NCBI RefSeq assembly: GCF_027579695.1
Contig: NC_083571.1
Coordinates: forward strand, 33,832,443 to 33,896,442
DNA: 64,000 bases
Reading direction: 5' to 3'
Origin: Neoarius graeffei
Lineage: Eukaryota > Chordata > Actinopteri > Siluriformes > Ariidae
Shown: one piece after another, positions 35,920 through 41,807 of the stretch
Numbering within the stretch: position 1 is the first letter of the stretch
Layout of the letters: each line of letters starts with the position of its first letter
Notes under the pieces: model-generated
Told to the model about the DNA's origin: nothing
The model's input: only the letters and a program-made list of their open reading frames with translations
Databases searched by the model: none
Translations under genes and position numbers: made by a program

Positions 35920-37557
35920 AGGATGATGCAGGATTCCCTACATGGAGCTGGAGAGCCGTAAGTGATGTCATGACTAGCAGATTGTGTGTCAGGATTGTCC
36001 TTCAGTCTTATTGTTTGTGGACAGTAGAGCAACTAAACACATGTTTCATCTGCTGCAGGTTCCAGGCCGTGTATAACTACATGCCCCGGAACGAAGATGA
36101 GCTGGAGCTGCGAGAGGGCGACGTGATCGACGTGGTGGAGAAGTGTGATGACGGCTGGTTCGTAGGTATGACATGTTGTATTAATCTGCTATCATGTATA
36201 AATAACATTCGCACATTTTCACACTCAGAGCTCACAGCAGCTTCTGTCGTTCACTACACTGAGCGTCATCACACCGCAGAACAGCAGGGGAACATTTATA
36301 ACCCTTTTCCTTTTTTCTCTCTTCTTCTTCTCCTTGCTCTTCTCTTTCATCTGCTTTCTCTCCTTTCTTTTCTTGTCCTGTCTTTCTTTCCTCTTTTCTG
36401 TTCCTTCTCTTTCTTTACTTCTCATTTCTTTCCCTCTTCTTCATGTATATCTCTCTTCTCTTCGTTCTCTTGTTTTTTCTTTTTTCCTTCATTCTCCTTT
36501 CCAACCTTCTCTTTCTCATCCTCATCATTTTACTTTATCATTTCCCATGATTTATTCTTTCTTTCACTTTCTTTTCTTCCTTTCTTTCATTCTTTCTTCT
36601 GAAACTTCTGCCTCATTCTTTGCTTCTTCTTTTTTCCTCTCCTTTTTTCACTTTTCTGCTGTCATGGGCGGCACGGTGGTGTAGTGGTTAGCACAGTCGC
36701 CTCACAGCAAGAAGCGGCTGGAGAGGGCCTTTCTGTGTGGAGTTTGCATGTTCTCCCCGTGTCTGTGTGGGTTTCCTCCGGGTGCTCCGGTTTCTCCCAC
36801 AGTCCAAAGACATGAAGTTAGGTTAACGTGGGACGGCCTTGGGCTGAAGTGCCCTTGAGCAAGGTACCGAACCCCTGACTGCTCCCCAGGCGCTATAGTG
36901 TGGCTGCCCACTGCTCTGAGTGTGTGCGTGTGTTCACTGCTTCAGATGGGTTAAATGCAGAGGATGAATTTCACTGTGCTTGAAGTGTGCATGTGACAAA
37001 TAAAGGTTTCTTTGTCTTCTGTCATTCCCTTCATCCTCTTTTTCTTCTTTTTATTATTTGGCTATTTTTTCTTGCTTTCTTTTTTTTTACCGCTCCTTTT
37101 TCCTTTTTTTCATTTGTCCTTTTTTCTCTTCTTTTCTTTCCATTTATCTTCTATTTTTTTTCTTCTCCATTTCTTGTTCCTTTTTTCCTTCACCACCTTT
37201 CATTTTCCTTGTTCTCCTTCTTTTCTTCTTTCCATCTTTTCCCTTCTATTTTCACCTTTCCTCTCCTTCTTCTACTTGTTTTTTGTTTCTTTTTTGCAAT
37301 TTCTGATTCTTCCCACTTCCTTTGTCATGTTCTTATTTTTAAAAAATCTTTTCCTTCTTTCATCTTTTCCTCTGTTATTCCTTTTTCCTTCTTTGTCCTT
37401 CTTTTTCTTTTTTGTCTTGTTCACTGTTTTCTCACTTTTTTCTCTCATTTTTAAAATATCTCCTCCTCCTCCATTTTTCTTCCTCTTCTGTGCAGGAACG
37501 TCTCGGAGGAGCCGGCAGTTTGGAACGTTCCCAGGAAACTATGTTAAGACACTCTAA
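3203..37557 (+). CDS. sorbs2: sorbs2 (ArgBP2), sixteen chained coding exons, 5' end outside window
   Basis: SORBS2 is a cytoskeletal adaptor. Its SoHo region binds lipid-raft flotillin, and its three SH3 domains bind proline-rich partners such as vinculin, Abl/Arg and actin regulators at adhesions, Z-discs and synapses. Exons run 3203-3286, 4315-4371, 5965-6011, 9788-9948, 10388-12040, 12912-12973, 14211-14257, 14477-14591, 19244-19372, 19847-20011, 20104-20961, 31261-32514, 32891-32998, 35920-35957, 36059-36165 and 37496-37557. Every junction keeps phase; the sum is 4947 nt, divisible by three, ending in TAA. SORBS2 rather than SORBS1 or SORBS3 is indicated by the large nArgBP2-type exon and by pdlim3 next door. 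The exons at 20104 and 31261 are the least certain and may be alternatively spliced. Whether this is the teleost a or b copy cannot be told. Confidence 0.93.
4315..4371 (+). CDS. sorbs2: sorbs2 exon, PPKK...DYTP block
   Basis: Nineteen codons, phase 0 at both ends, with acceptor CATCTAG and donor GTAATA. The product starts [13 protein letters not shown], matching the conserved SORBS block that follows the ELEFGRP motif of the preceding exon. Confidence 0.88.
4767..4823. repeat. (TCCA)n microsatellite, first of three
   Basis: Long run of TCCA units in the intron between the exons at 4315 and 5965. The whole interval 4380-5290 is pyrimidine-rich and TCCA-related, which produces spurious open frames rich in Ser-Ile-His-Pro. 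Confidence 0.95.
5014..5060. repeat. (TCCA)n microsatellite, second of three
   Basis: About twelve TCCA units, same phase and strand as the arrays at 4767 and 5206. Confidence 0.95.
5206..5247. repeat. (TCCA)n microsatellite, third of three
   Basis: About ten TCCA units. The three arrays with TCCA-rich spacers look like the remains of one longer array. Confidence 0.95.
5965..6011 (+). CDS. sorbs2: sorbs2 short serine-rich exon
   Basis: The exon has 47 nt (15 codons plus AG), acceptor CTTCTTTTAG and donor GTGAGT. It encodes [15 protein letters not shown]. The split serine codon AG|T joins it in phase to the exon at 9788, giving the conserved [11 protein letters not shown] sequence. Little can be said of its function; it lies in the linker between SoHo and the nArgBP2 exon. 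Confidence 0.72.
6012..6964. other. sorbs2 intron, no feature recognised
   Basis: AT-rich intronic sequence with no coding frame, RNA gene or repeat that could be assigned. The SINE at 6965 follows. Confidence 0.5.
6965..7343 (+). mobile_element. tRNA-derived SINE, copy 1
   Basis: The head GGCGGCACGGTGGTGTAGTGG contains a Pol III A box (TAGTGGTTAGC). The body matches the copies at 39519 and 53126, and the tail is (GATGA)n. The B box is damaged here (GGTTTCTTGCC instead of GGTTCGAGCCC). Confidence 0.85.
7355..7500 (+). pseudogene. THAP zinc-finger fragment, frameshifted
   Basis: In one + frame, 7355-7462 reads a THAP-like middle segment with [19 protein letters not shown], then RRVWLAK and a stop. 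Shifting one base gives [12 protein letters not shown]. The same arrangement (FYRLPKVV...[12 protein letters not shown]) occurs on the minus strand at 34446-34664. The first Cys pair and the final CxxH are not seen, so it is a broken remnant, probably from a THAP-bearing transposon. Confidence 0.5.
7516..8419. mobile_element. MITE with ACTACGTTCAGACTGCA termini, copy 1
   Basis: The ends are long inverted repeats: ACTACGTTCAGACTGCA at 7516 and TGCAGTCTGAACGTAGT ending at 8419, both followed inward by GAAACGACCCATATCCGATT-type sequence. A related copy lies at 33262-33986. Superfamily is not certain because a clean target duplication is not visible. It contains (TC)n and (CA)n runs at 8135-8240. 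Confidence 0.7.
8695..8994 (-). pseudogene. First exon of a SWIM/YqaJ-type transposon-associated gene, fragment
   Basis: A minus-strand frame of 99 codons reads from an ATG at 8994. It has a basic N-terminus ([20 protein letters not shown]), then [13 protein letters not shown], and ends [18 protein letters not shown] followed by CCGWVRE. The SLEAY...GWV ending is typical of the first exon of a highly repeated teleost family with a SWIM zinc finger and a YqaJ-like nuclease domain. Later exons are missing here. A related fragment with the SWIM finger is at 34079-34420. A CpG-rich sequence with AATATGGCCGC lies upstream (9060-9090). Probably a dead copy. The family assignment is from memory of such proteins. 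Confidence 0.5.
9170..9787. other. sorbs2 intron, no feature recognised
   Basis: No gene or clear repeat is seen. The sequence leads into the acceptor at 9786-9787. Confidence 0.4.
9788..9948 (+). CDS. sorbs2: sorbs2 exon, [10 protein letters not shown]
   Basis: The exon has 161 nt (one base completing Ser, 53 codons, one base left). The acceptor is GCCATCAG and the donor GTACAC. It encodes [14 protein letters not shown] and ends [11 protein letters not shown], matching mammalian SORBS2 just upstream of the nArgBP2 exon (RKRRKSEP and SSPSSP...AKG). Phase agrees with both neighbours; a different frame over the same bases (9646-9900) is a shadow. Confidence 0.9.
10388..12040 (+). CDS. sorbs2: sorbs2 large neuronal (nArgBP2-type) exon
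   Basis: The exon has 1653 nt, with acceptor TGCCTCCACAG and donor CAG|GTGCAG; about 551 residues. It contains [73 protein letters not shown], a polyhistidine stretch (about 11381-11456), [20 protein letters not shown] and [13 protein letters not shown], in the same order as mammalian nArgBP2. That exon is included mainly in brain and links to synaptic partners. The frame stays open past 12040 to 12279, but the sequence there loses family similarity. Only the splice at 12040 joins in phase to the exon at 12912. Confidence 0.94.
12912..12973 (+). CDS. sorbs2: sorbs2 short linker exon before SH3-1
   Basis: The exon has 62 nt, acceptor ATTTACAG and donor GTAATG. Together with the last G of the preceding exon it reads [21 protein letters not shown], ending in phase 0. 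It is proline- and arginine-rich and leads into the first SH3 domain. Confidence 0.85.
13010..13806. mobile_element. Non-autonomous hAT-type transposon
   Basis: Termini CTGGGTGCGATTTG at 13010 and CAAATCGCACCCTG ending at 13806 are inverted. The 8-bp duplication GTTATATG flanks both sides (13002-13009 and 13807-13814). The interior has no transposase frame. Confidence 0.88.
14211..14257 (+). CDS. sorbs2: sorbs2 exon, SH3-1 first part
   Basis: The exon has 47 nt, acceptor TCTCCATCAG and donor GTGAGT. It encodes [15 protein letters not shown] plus two bases of Lys. AIYDFKA is the ALYDF-type first strand of an SH3 domain; the RT loop continues in the next exon. Confidence 0.95.
14477..14591 (+). 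CDS. sorbs2: sorbs2 exon, SH3-1 second part
   Basis: The exon has 115 nt, acceptor TTTTGCAG and donor GTGTGT, ending in phase 0. It encodes [13 protein letters not shown], then [27 protein letters not shown] carries the conserved SH3 tryptophan and GIFPISYVE the Pro/Tyr face that binds PxxP peptides. Confidence 0.95.
14634..15421. mobile_element. TTAA-flanked DNA transposon (Kolobok- or piggyBac-like MITE)
   Basis: TTAA lies directly on both sides (14630-14633 and 15422-15425). The termini are imperfect inverted repeats: AGCTATACGGCCTTTCGATTT on the left, and on the right the reverse complement begins AGGTAGACTGCCTTTCAGATT. No intact gene is present; a 77-codon minus frame at 15122-15352 may be a gene relic. 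Confidence 0.7.
16011..19145 (+). mobile_element. Non-LTR retrotransposon (Jockey-superfamily-like LINE), nearly full coding region
   Basis: The 10-bp sequence AGCAGGTGTA is repeated exactly at 16001-16010 and 19146-19155, bracketing the element as a target-site duplication. Inside is one long frame with an endonuclease and a reverse transcriptase. No separate gag-like ORF1 is visible. It sits within an intron-borne Tc1-like element. Confidence 0.9.
16190..18886 (+). pseudogene. LINE endonuclease-reverse transcriptase, one in-frame stop
   Basis: One frame runs from 16190 to 18886, broken only by a TAA at 18140-18142. The N-terminal part is an APE-type endonuclease ([34 protein letters not shown]). 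The RT follows, with [58 protein letters not shown] and the catalytic GYADDLAI at about 18236. The C-terminal zinc-knuckle-like tail continues in another frame (18870-19124, [10 protein letters not shown]...MDHLVPHCP), so a frameshift lies near 18870-18886. Recognisably Jockey/BS-like, but the exact clade is not assigned. Confidence 0.88.
19244..19372 (+). CDS. sorbs2: sorbs2 exon, SH3-2 first part, ends at a GC donor
   Basis: The exon has 43 codons, phase 0, acceptor GTGTCTCTCAG. It encodes the proline-rich linker [12 protein letters not shown] and then [19 protein letters not shown]. The next exon must begin GERVILL, and the only junction that works is after AAG at 19372, followed by GCAAGA. 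The intron 19373-19846 is therefore a GC-AG intron. Confidence 0.92.
19847..20011 (+). CDS. sorbs2: sorbs2 exon, SH3-2 second part
   Basis: The exon has 55 codons, phase 0 at both ends, acceptor TTTTGCAG and donor GTGAGG. It encodes [21 protein letters not shown], then [15 protein letters not shown] and a short tail ending DTYRAQK. This completes the second SH3 domain. Confidence 0.95.
20104..20961 (+). CDS. sorbs2: Probable sorbs2 linker exon between SH3-2 and SH3-3
   Basis: The frame is open from an acceptor at 20102-20103 (CTTCTCTATAAG), only 92 bp after the previous donor, to a GAG|GTAGAA donor; 286 codons, phase 0 at both ends. The first 110 residues are proline-rich ([10 protein letters not shown]). 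The rest is acidic and looks like genuine coding sequence ([63 protein letters not shown]). I do not recognise it from mammalian SORBS2; it may be a tissue-specific or fish-specific exon. If the donor is ignored the frame ends at a TAG at 20998-21000, giving a short C-terminus without SH3-3. Confidence 0.68.
21019..22250 (-). mobile_element. hAT element with BED-finger transposase fragment
   Basis: The ends TAGGGGTGTAACGATTC and GAATCGTTACACCCCTA are inverted, and the 8-bp duplication TTTTGCAT flanks both sides (21011-21018 and 22251-22258). The 1232-bp element retains only the N-terminal half of a transposase, so it cannot move by itself. Confidence 0.92.
21174..21878 (-). pseudogene. ZBED-type hAT transposase, N-terminal fragment
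   Basis: The minus frame has 234 codons. [20 protein letters not shown] followed by LLRCH is a BED zinc finger (C-x2-C...H-x4-C/H). It is followed by a low-complexity Ala/Ser linker, then the hAT helical region ([45 protein letters not shown]). The DGWTS motif precedes the RNase-H-like catalytic core, most of which is missing. A ZBED1-like host gene is unlikely because the frame sits inside hAT ends. Confidence 0.85.
22290..22430. repeat. Degenerate ~60-bp tandem repeat, left part
   Basis: Two or more diverged units of the type GTAGTTTGTC-CATTTGTTAGTG-TATTTATGGTAGGCATGCTA-CTCCAACA. The array resumes at 30745, so the 8.3-kb nested insertion at 22431-30744 landed inside it. Confidence 0.6.
22868..23476 (+). 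repeat. 5' LTR of the Gypsy element
   Basis: 609 bp. TATAAATA lies at 23045-23052, so transcription should start near 23075. A polyadenylation signal AATAAA is at 23343. The last 70 bp contain a TGGCCTAGTGG box-A-like and a GGTTCAAATCC box-B-like sequence. Confidence 0.95.
23478..23488 (+). promoter_or_regulatory. Self-priming site of the Gypsy element
   Basis: AAAGACTCCGT, starting two bases after the 5' LTR, is the exact reverse complement of ACGGAGTCTTT at 23075-23085. The latter sits at the expected RNA start, 30 bp after the TATA box. This is the arrangement known for Tf1 and sushi-type elements, where the RNA 5' end primes minus-strand synthesis. Confidence 0.75.
23490..24497 (+). CDS. 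gag: Gypsy gag
   Basis: An intact frame of 335 codons. After an N-terminal coiled region and a proline-rich stretch ([18 protein letters not shown]), it has a retrotransposon-gag domain ([39 protein letters not shown]). A CCHC zinc knuckle [15 protein letters not shown] lies near residues 305-320. Gag forms the particle and binds the element RNA. It overlaps the pol frame by about 100 nt, so pol is probably made by frameshifting. Confidence 0.93.
   Translation: MTDSAEAASSVYPANLQGMMAALTRLGSTMDTHGRTLTSQHETLTRHEVLLQQIGKTLAQLTSLPPSPPPDSTPPSPPAPVPPAMLPSSPREPSLPAPQRYDGKHSECREFLTQCQLTFELQPTTYTTDRRKIAFVITLLAGKARAWATAIWQRQGPECSDFQLFTEEMLCVFDQADISKDAARKLMSIRQGGSVTDYAISFRTLAAVSGWNETALVSAFHHGLSDPIKDGLASIGCPSDLETLISHSTRLDNRMRERRQVLSFPSLPASTWSPSTSSSDCPEPMQVGRTRLSASERERRRRDKCCIYCGKPGHFRASCPELLGKGPPRPAKGGL
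24401..27677 (+). pseudogene. pol: Gypsy pol (PR-RT-RNaseH-IN), frameshifted
   Basis: The frame 24401-27094 carries the protease active site DSGA (24596-24607), RT motifs including YLDD (25538-25549), RNase H ([12 protein letters not shown]) and the integrase zinc region (CEVCTRT). It then loses frame near 26860-26900, where the 14-mer TAAACTATTATTCA is duplicated in tandem. The core integrase (SDRGPQF-type strand, [13 protein letters not shown]) continues in another frame at 26890-27600. A run of ten C at 27587-27596 precedes a further frame change into the chromodomain. Confidence 0.93.
27617..27808 (+). pseudogene. C-terminal chromodomain of the Gypsy integrase
   Basis: Reads [20 protein letters not shown] then [15 protein letters not shown]: the YLVDWEGY and EERCW aromatic-cage region of a chromodomain. 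In chromoviruses this domain steers integration to chromatin marks. It is separated from the integrase core by a frame change at the C run just upstream. A stop precedes the polypurine tract. Confidence 0.88.
27808..27820 (+). other. Polypurine tract of the Gypsy element
   Basis: GAAGGGGGGGG directly before the 3' LTR; the expected plus-strand primer. Confidence 0.8.
27822..28427 (+). repeat. 3' LTR of the Gypsy element
   Basis: 606 bp and nearly identical to the 5' LTR. One 4-bp deletion and about ten substitutions are visible. AATAAA is at 28294. Confidence 0.95.
29050..30574. mobile_element. hAT-like element with GGACAAGT subterminal repeats
   Basis: Ends CAGGGCTCGACATTAAC and GTTAATGTAGAGCCCTG are inverted. 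CCTTG is repeated on both sides (29045-29049 and 30575-30579); a full 8-bp duplication is not seen. Near both ends the motif GGACAAGT or its complement recurs seven or eight times. A further MITE-like unit with GTTGCGATTTGCAAC-type sequence spans about 29358-30230. Confidence 0.65.
30753..31175. repeat. Degenerate ~60-bp tandem repeat, right part
   Basis: About six diverged units, each with GTAGTTTG..., TTTGTTAGTG, TTTATGGT and CTCCAACA-like segments, ending just before the exon at 31261. Same array as 22290-22430. Confidence 0.65.
31261..32514 (+). CDS. sorbs2: Probable sorbs2 proline-rich exon with 17-residue repeats
   Basis: The frame is open for 418 codons, phase 0 at both ends, between acceptor CTCCTTGCTAG and donor AAG|GTAAAA. 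It is rich in Pro, Ser and Thr. From about 31770 to 32335 a 51-bp unit encoding 17 residues (core [17 protein letters not shown]) is repeated about eleven times with few changes. It would form a long flexible, PxxP-containing linker between SH3-2 and SH3-3. Phase fits both neighbours (20961 or 20011 on the left, 32891 on the right), supporting a cassette exon. Not recognised from mammals. Open frames on the opposite strand follow from the repeat period being divisible by three. Confidence 0.7.
31770..32335 (+). repeat. 51-bp coding minisatellite
   Basis: About eleven tandem units of 51 bp, highly similar in the centre and more diverged at the edges, wholly inside the exon 31261-32514 and in frame. 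Confidence 0.92.
32697..32771. repeat. (CTAT)n microsatellite
   Basis: Nineteen CTAT units in the intron 32515-32890. Confidence 0.97.
32891..32998 (+). CDS. sorbs2: sorbs2 linker exon before SH3-3
   Basis: 36 codons, phase 0 at both ends, acceptor GACTCTTACAG and donor GTAGGA. Encodes [20 protein letters not shown] then [17 protein letters not shown] basic and serine-rich linker with PPRSP and SP motifs, suitable for phosphorylation or SH3 contacts. Family-level identification rests on position and phase. Confidence 0.75.
33262..33986. mobile_element. MITE with CACTACGTTCACACTGCA termini, copy 2
   Basis: CACTACGTTCACACTGCA at the left and TGCAGTGTGAACGTAGTG at the right, with ATCCGATTTTTT-type inner sequence. 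Same family as 7516-8419. Confidence 0.72.
34079..34420 (+). pseudogene. SWIM zinc-finger gene fragment (teleost SWIM/YqaJ family)
   Basis: A start codon at 34082 opens [20 protein letters not shown], ended by a GTACGT donor-like site at 34138, like the first exon at 8994. Then comes [20 protein letters not shown], and in the next frame [20 protein letters not shown] followed by [13 protein letters not shown] and QQPAYW. CxCx(6)CCxH is a SWIM zinc finger. The middle exons are missing and the frame breaks near 34285, so it is a dead, internally deleted copy. Confidence 0.6.
34446..34664 (-). pseudogene. THAP zinc-finger fragment 1
   Basis: The minus frame reads [16 protein letters not shown], then [15 protein letters not shown] and [21 protein letters not shown] and CSDHF are THAP-domain landmarks; the first Cys pair has decayed. 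Closely related to the fragment at 7355-7500. Confidence 0.62.
35191..35364 (-). pseudogene. THAP zinc-finger fragment 2, first exon
   Basis: The minus frame from an ATG at 35364 reads [20 protein letters not shown] then [18 protein letters not shown]-x4-C, HRFP and W are in the THAP spacing. The second half (CSDHF, TFPF) is not found, so this is probably only the first exon. Confidence 0.65.
35881..35917. repeat. (CT)n microsatellite forming a splice-site pyrimidine tract
   Basis: Eighteen CT units running directly into the CAG acceptor of the exon at 35920. A branch-point-like ACTGATA lies just upstream. Confidence 0.93.
35920..35957 (+). CDS. sorbs2: sorbs2 mini-exon leading into SH3-3
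   Basis: 38 nt, phase 0 to phase 2, acceptor CTCTCAG and donor GTAAGT. Encodes [12 protein letters not shown] plus CC of Pro. The GAGEPFQA junction with the next exon matches the GGGEPFQA start of SH3-3 in mammalian SORBS2. Confidence 0.93.
36059..36165 (+). CDS. sorbs2: sorbs2 exon, SH3-3 first part
   Basis: 107 nt, acceptor CTGCTGCAG and donor GTATGA. Encodes [20 protein letters not shown], then [20 protein letters not shown], the acidic RT loop and DGWFVG are the canonical third SH3 domain of the SORBS family. Confidence 0.97.
36166..37495. other. Homopyrimidine-rich sorbs2 intron
   Basis: The 1330-nt intron is almost all C and T on the + strand at 36300-36660 and 37010-37470. The SINE at 36666-37010 interrupts it. 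Long open frames in the tract (Phe/Ser/Leu-rich) are compositional artefacts. Confidence 0.85.
36666..37010 (+). mobile_element. SINE variant with a different 3' body
   Basis: The head (GGCGGCACGGTGGTGTAGTG and on to GGTGCTCCGGTTTC) matches the other SINE copies. From about 36835 it switches to another body (CCCTTGAGCAAGGTACCGAA, TGGCTGCCCACTGCTC) ending in AATAAAGG. It is a chimera or distinct subfamily. Confidence 0.8.
37496..37557 (+). CDS. sorbs2: sorbs2 last coding exon, SH3-3 end and stop
   Basis: Acceptor CTTCTGTGCAG. Encodes [19 protein letters not shown] and TAA at 37555-37557. GTFPGNYVK is the final SH3 strand, and ending two residues after it is typical of SORBS proteins. Confidence 0.97.
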
Positions 37558-37623
37558 TGAAGACCGACGGCACAAAAACTGAGGCCCAGTGTGGAACCTC
37601 GACCCAGAGAGAGAGAGAGAGAG

Positions 37624-37673
<50 letters not shown>

Positions 37674-38440
37674 TTGTCATGCAAAAACAGTTTTAGCACT
37701 CACTAGCCATCTCTAGCCAACACTTGTATTTTATTTTCTCCTCCACTGAAGTTTTGCTTGCATCCTGAATGAGGAGCTCAGCAGTGTACTTCCTGCTCCT
37801 TAATAATATTCACATAACTTATTAGCGATAATATTTTACAATAAGCAATAGTTTATCTTTTGGGGAAGTTATGAGAAGGAGAAGGAGAGGTTATGAGAAG
37901 GAGAGACGCTCTGAGAAGTGATTGGTGGGGAGAAATGATCGACAGACGGAATGGCATCACATCGAGACAAAAAGTCACTCAGTTGATTCCAAGTCATCAT
38001 TTAAATCTAAGACCAATCCATCTCTTTTGTTTGTTTGTTTTTTAGAAATCGTCGTATGAAACTGAAATTGATCTGAACATTTTTGTCTAATTTATAAAAA
38101 AAAAAAAAATCGCTGACGTCACACCAGGTTTCTTGTCATGTGTGGGCGTGGCCTATCCAGCTGCTCGCGAAATGATAAAAGCCAAAATGATATACAGTAC
38201 CCTGTATACTGTATATATAAACCTTTTGTAATGTATACGAACACATTTAGAACCTTGCGAGGTATTTGTATTGTTTAAATTGTTTATGTAATGGATCATG
38301 ATGTGTATGTTTTCTGAACTTGGTCCATTTCCACTGCTCGAAACCGTACAGTCCAGAGTGAATCGTGGACGAGGGAACGATTCCAGACACGTACTGTATT
38401 GTGTTACTGATAACAATAAATCAGATCTAGACAGCAAGCT
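37558..38440 (+). other. sorbs2: sorbs2 3' untranslated region
   Basis: Follows the stop codon. Contains (GA)n(GT)n at 37606-37670. The first good polyadenylation signal, AATAAA, is at 38415-38420, so the end is probably near 38440. A longer form is possible. Confidence 0.65.
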
Positions 38441-39507
38441 TGACTAGTATGTTAGCTGATAGTAGCTAGAACAGTGTTGCTATGGTTACAGCGTGCACAA
38501 TTTGTGAGCTGTATTTTGTTTTTTTTTTCTGGCCAAAAAACAATTAGTGTGAAAGCAGCCTAAAGGCCTCGGTGTAAATCATGCAGAGACGACTTTCGGC
38601 TCTCTTCCAGTTGCGGAGAAAATGATGTCCTGCTTGGTGAACACAATGCAACCAAGCCTGTGACGCTCGTATATTATTTCTTTGGAAATACAGAGTAAAA
38701 TAAGCAGTTCTATCATTTGTTTACGTATTTCCTCTTACTTTCACCAAAGTTATTTCGATCAAGCAGTCTTCGTCGTGCTGTCATGAAATCTTAACAGTGC
38801 CACCTGCAGTACTGGAGCACTTGTACGTGGAGACTATGGCAATTTTTTAGCTCGAGACGTCGTCTCCGCGTTCCACACACCGAGGTGTTTAGTGGTCACA
38901 GATTTTTGAACTCAGGAGTGAATTACCTGATTAGTGCACAAGCAATAACTTTTCTTTGTGTCCACTACTGGCCAAAATGATGATGATGATGAAGTATTAC
39001 TTTCATAAACATGGCAATCAGCGAGTGTGTATTAGACAATGTTATACGATGCAGTTTGCATGATAATGATGATGATGTGAATTTCTGTATGAATCTTCAG
39101 TATGTTCCTATGTTTAAAGACTTTTACACATTGCCTGTTTTTAAAGATGGAAAAAGAGCTGGATTTTCTGCGTTGTTATGGGTTTGCGTACAGAATGAAG
39201 TTCGATGCCTGTTCGTGCCACTTTTTTCACTTCATAAGAACACAGCCTAACAGGAAGTTTTGACAAATATGAGATTTTATAGGAGATTTTATTTGTGTTT
39301 TCTTGTCCTGATGTTACAGATGTTCAGTGTTCAGAATGGCGAGTGTAGCCGTACCTTAGGTACATGAGTTATACATTTGCTTTCATAACCCTCACAGTTT
39401 GACTTTTTTTGTACATTAATGGAATCCACTTGCTTTATAAAGTCACTTTGCTCACACACTCATTGCTTTGGGTTTCATTTCATTTCCATTTGAATTCAGG
39501 TTTATTG
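38441..39507. other. Intergenic sequence, nothing assigned
   Basis: No supported gene. A 79-codon frame at 39011-39250 has no recognised domain and no splice context; I treat it as chance. Confidence 0.4.
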
Positions 39508-39518
39508 ATGTGTATTGC

Positions 39519-39889
39519 GGCGGCACGGTGGTGTAGTGGTTAGCGCTGTCGCCTCACAGCAAGAAGGTCCGGGTTCGAGCCCCGTGGCCGGCGAGGGCCT
39601 TTCTGTGCGGAGTTTGCATGTTCTCCCCGTGTCCGCGTGGGTTTCCTCCGGGTGCTCCGGTTTCCCCCACAGTCCAAAGACATGCAGGTTAGGTTAACTG
39701 GTGACTCTAAATTGACCGTAGATGTGAATGTGAGTGTGAATGGTTGTCTGTGTCTATGTGTCAGCCCTGTGATGACCTGGCGACTTGTCCAGGGTGTACC
39801 CTGCCTTTCGTAGTAAGCTGGAATAGGCTCCAGCTTGCCTGCGACCCTGTAGAACAGGATAAAGCGGCTAGAGATAATGAGATGAGATC
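39519..39889 (+). mobile_element. tRNA-derived SINE, copy 3, with target duplication
   Basis: Box A TAGTGGTTAGC and box B GGTTCGAGCCC are both intact; the tail is GATGAGAT. The 11-bp direct repeat ATGTGTATTGC flanks it (39508-39518 and 39890-39900), proving insertion by retroposition. Confidence 0.93.
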
Positions 39890-39900
39890 ATGTGTATTGC

Positions 39901-41214
39901 ACTTTTGGAAAAGAGATACTCCCTGAGACGACATGAAGAAACCTTGACTCAAAATGGAACCCATCCTCTTCTGGGTGACACCGGATAACAGGATTAAAAA
40001 TCATTTACCTGAGTAGATCAGCTGAATTCAAGTCTAAAATGATGGATATTTTTATGTGGGGAAGGTTCCTATGTATTCAGATTCAGGTTATGTGGGCACT
40101 CATGTTGTTTTATATATGTTTAGTTAATGTTTCGATTTTTCTTGAGTAGAACCATCTGACATGTTTTATATAGCAACTAGACCACCATTCTTAAACACAA
40201 GCCATTGCATTTAAACTTGAAAAAATTACAGCTAGAAAATTCAGACTAAGATATCAACTGTGTCTAGTCTTAGTCGTATTATTTAGCATTTTATTTATTT
40301 CTATCATGCTTCGATGCTTGATTGTGTGCACAACATAAAGAAACCATGAGATACTAAATCGAGATGATGAAATATGTTTTTTTAATCACATTTGTATGCT
40401 GCTACATTTAATTTGTTGAATTGATAATAAATAATACCCATGTTTTTGTTAATCTGATGTGAAAACAAGCCCTCATTTTGAAGGATAAGCTGACAAAGCA
40501 CTCATCTTACTCATCTGATATGCAGGAAACGTAAATGTGCACTTAAGTTCAAGTTCACAATCATGCGTAGCTGAGACACACCTCTGTTTTGGGCAAACTT
40601 CGCCCTGCGTGTGTAACTATCGTGTAACTTCTGGAGTCTGTCGTTGTGTTCGAGGTCTGAATAACACAATAATGTGTGCAATTTGGGTTTTAAATCTTCA
40701 CTACATGCACATACTTGAACTCTGAATATGGGCCGTAGTGAAGAAGAGTCTCAGTTTGAGCACAGGGGAGCCTTTATGATTATAGCAGCAGCAGCTCTTC
40801 AGTACACTCAGAAAGCATAATTTGCAAGATCACAATATACTCTATAAACCGAGACTTGTTTACTGTCTGTTTATTGTTGCACTGGAGCTGTGAGGGTAAC
40901 AGGTCTGGAAAAGTTTATAGCTAAATTGGCTATACATTCACATATAAATTTCACTTTAATAGCCAGATCATTGTCATAATGTGAAAGCTATAAATAATAC
41001 TTTGTCTCTGCATTTCCATGATGTGCCAAAATTTTAGCAATGGAGAATTTTATGGACCAGAAATGAACTTTCCCTCAAATACAGGACTTAAAAGGGACAA
41101 AATGGAGCTTGGGGACAAGTCCTACCTCACAGACTATGGACTTTTTAGGGGATGTGCTTTCACATCCTATCTTTATAGGCTTTTGGAAATTTACCAGGCA
41201 CACCTAAATCATTC

Positions 41215-41252
<38 letters not shown>

Positions 41253-41630
41253 GGCCTCTGCGTATTTAATAAATTCCTTCTACAGTAAGTGATCAGCCTC
41301 TGTTTTTGTTGTATGTCATCCTTTAAATAGGGTTATACTCAGGGTATGTGCTGCATACAGCGTACAGTGCGAGTGTGTGTATGAGGTGTATGAGGCTTTT
41401 AGCATGTTCAAAGGTATTAAAATATTTTCAAGGATTTATGATTATCGCAGGCTGCAGTGAGACATACTCGGCTGGTTTGGGGGCAGGACCGAACCATGTC
41501 ATGTTAGTAGAGTAAGTAAATATTGAAAAAATATTTACCTAATGTTCTAATAATTTTTTTTAAAGCTCCTGTCAGTCACAGGCCCTTAGAATCATCCTAA
41601 CATTCCTCCCATACGATGCCCATATATATA

Positions 41631-41678
<48 letters not shown>

Positions 41679-41743
41679 TATTCTCTCCACTACTTGTTTC
41701 TGTGTCTCACCAAATAAGGGCAGGAGCTCTGATCACCATCCTC

Positions 41744-41807
<64 letters not shown>

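Noticed and set aside
36334-37557. Phe/Leu/Ser-rich + frames resembling membrane proteins
   Set aside because: They come from C/T-only intron sequence; hydrophobicity is an artefact of TTT, CTT and TCT codons.
39011-39250. 79-codon + frame in the intergenic spacer
   Set aside because: No domain, no splice or promoter context; chance frame in AT-rich DNA.
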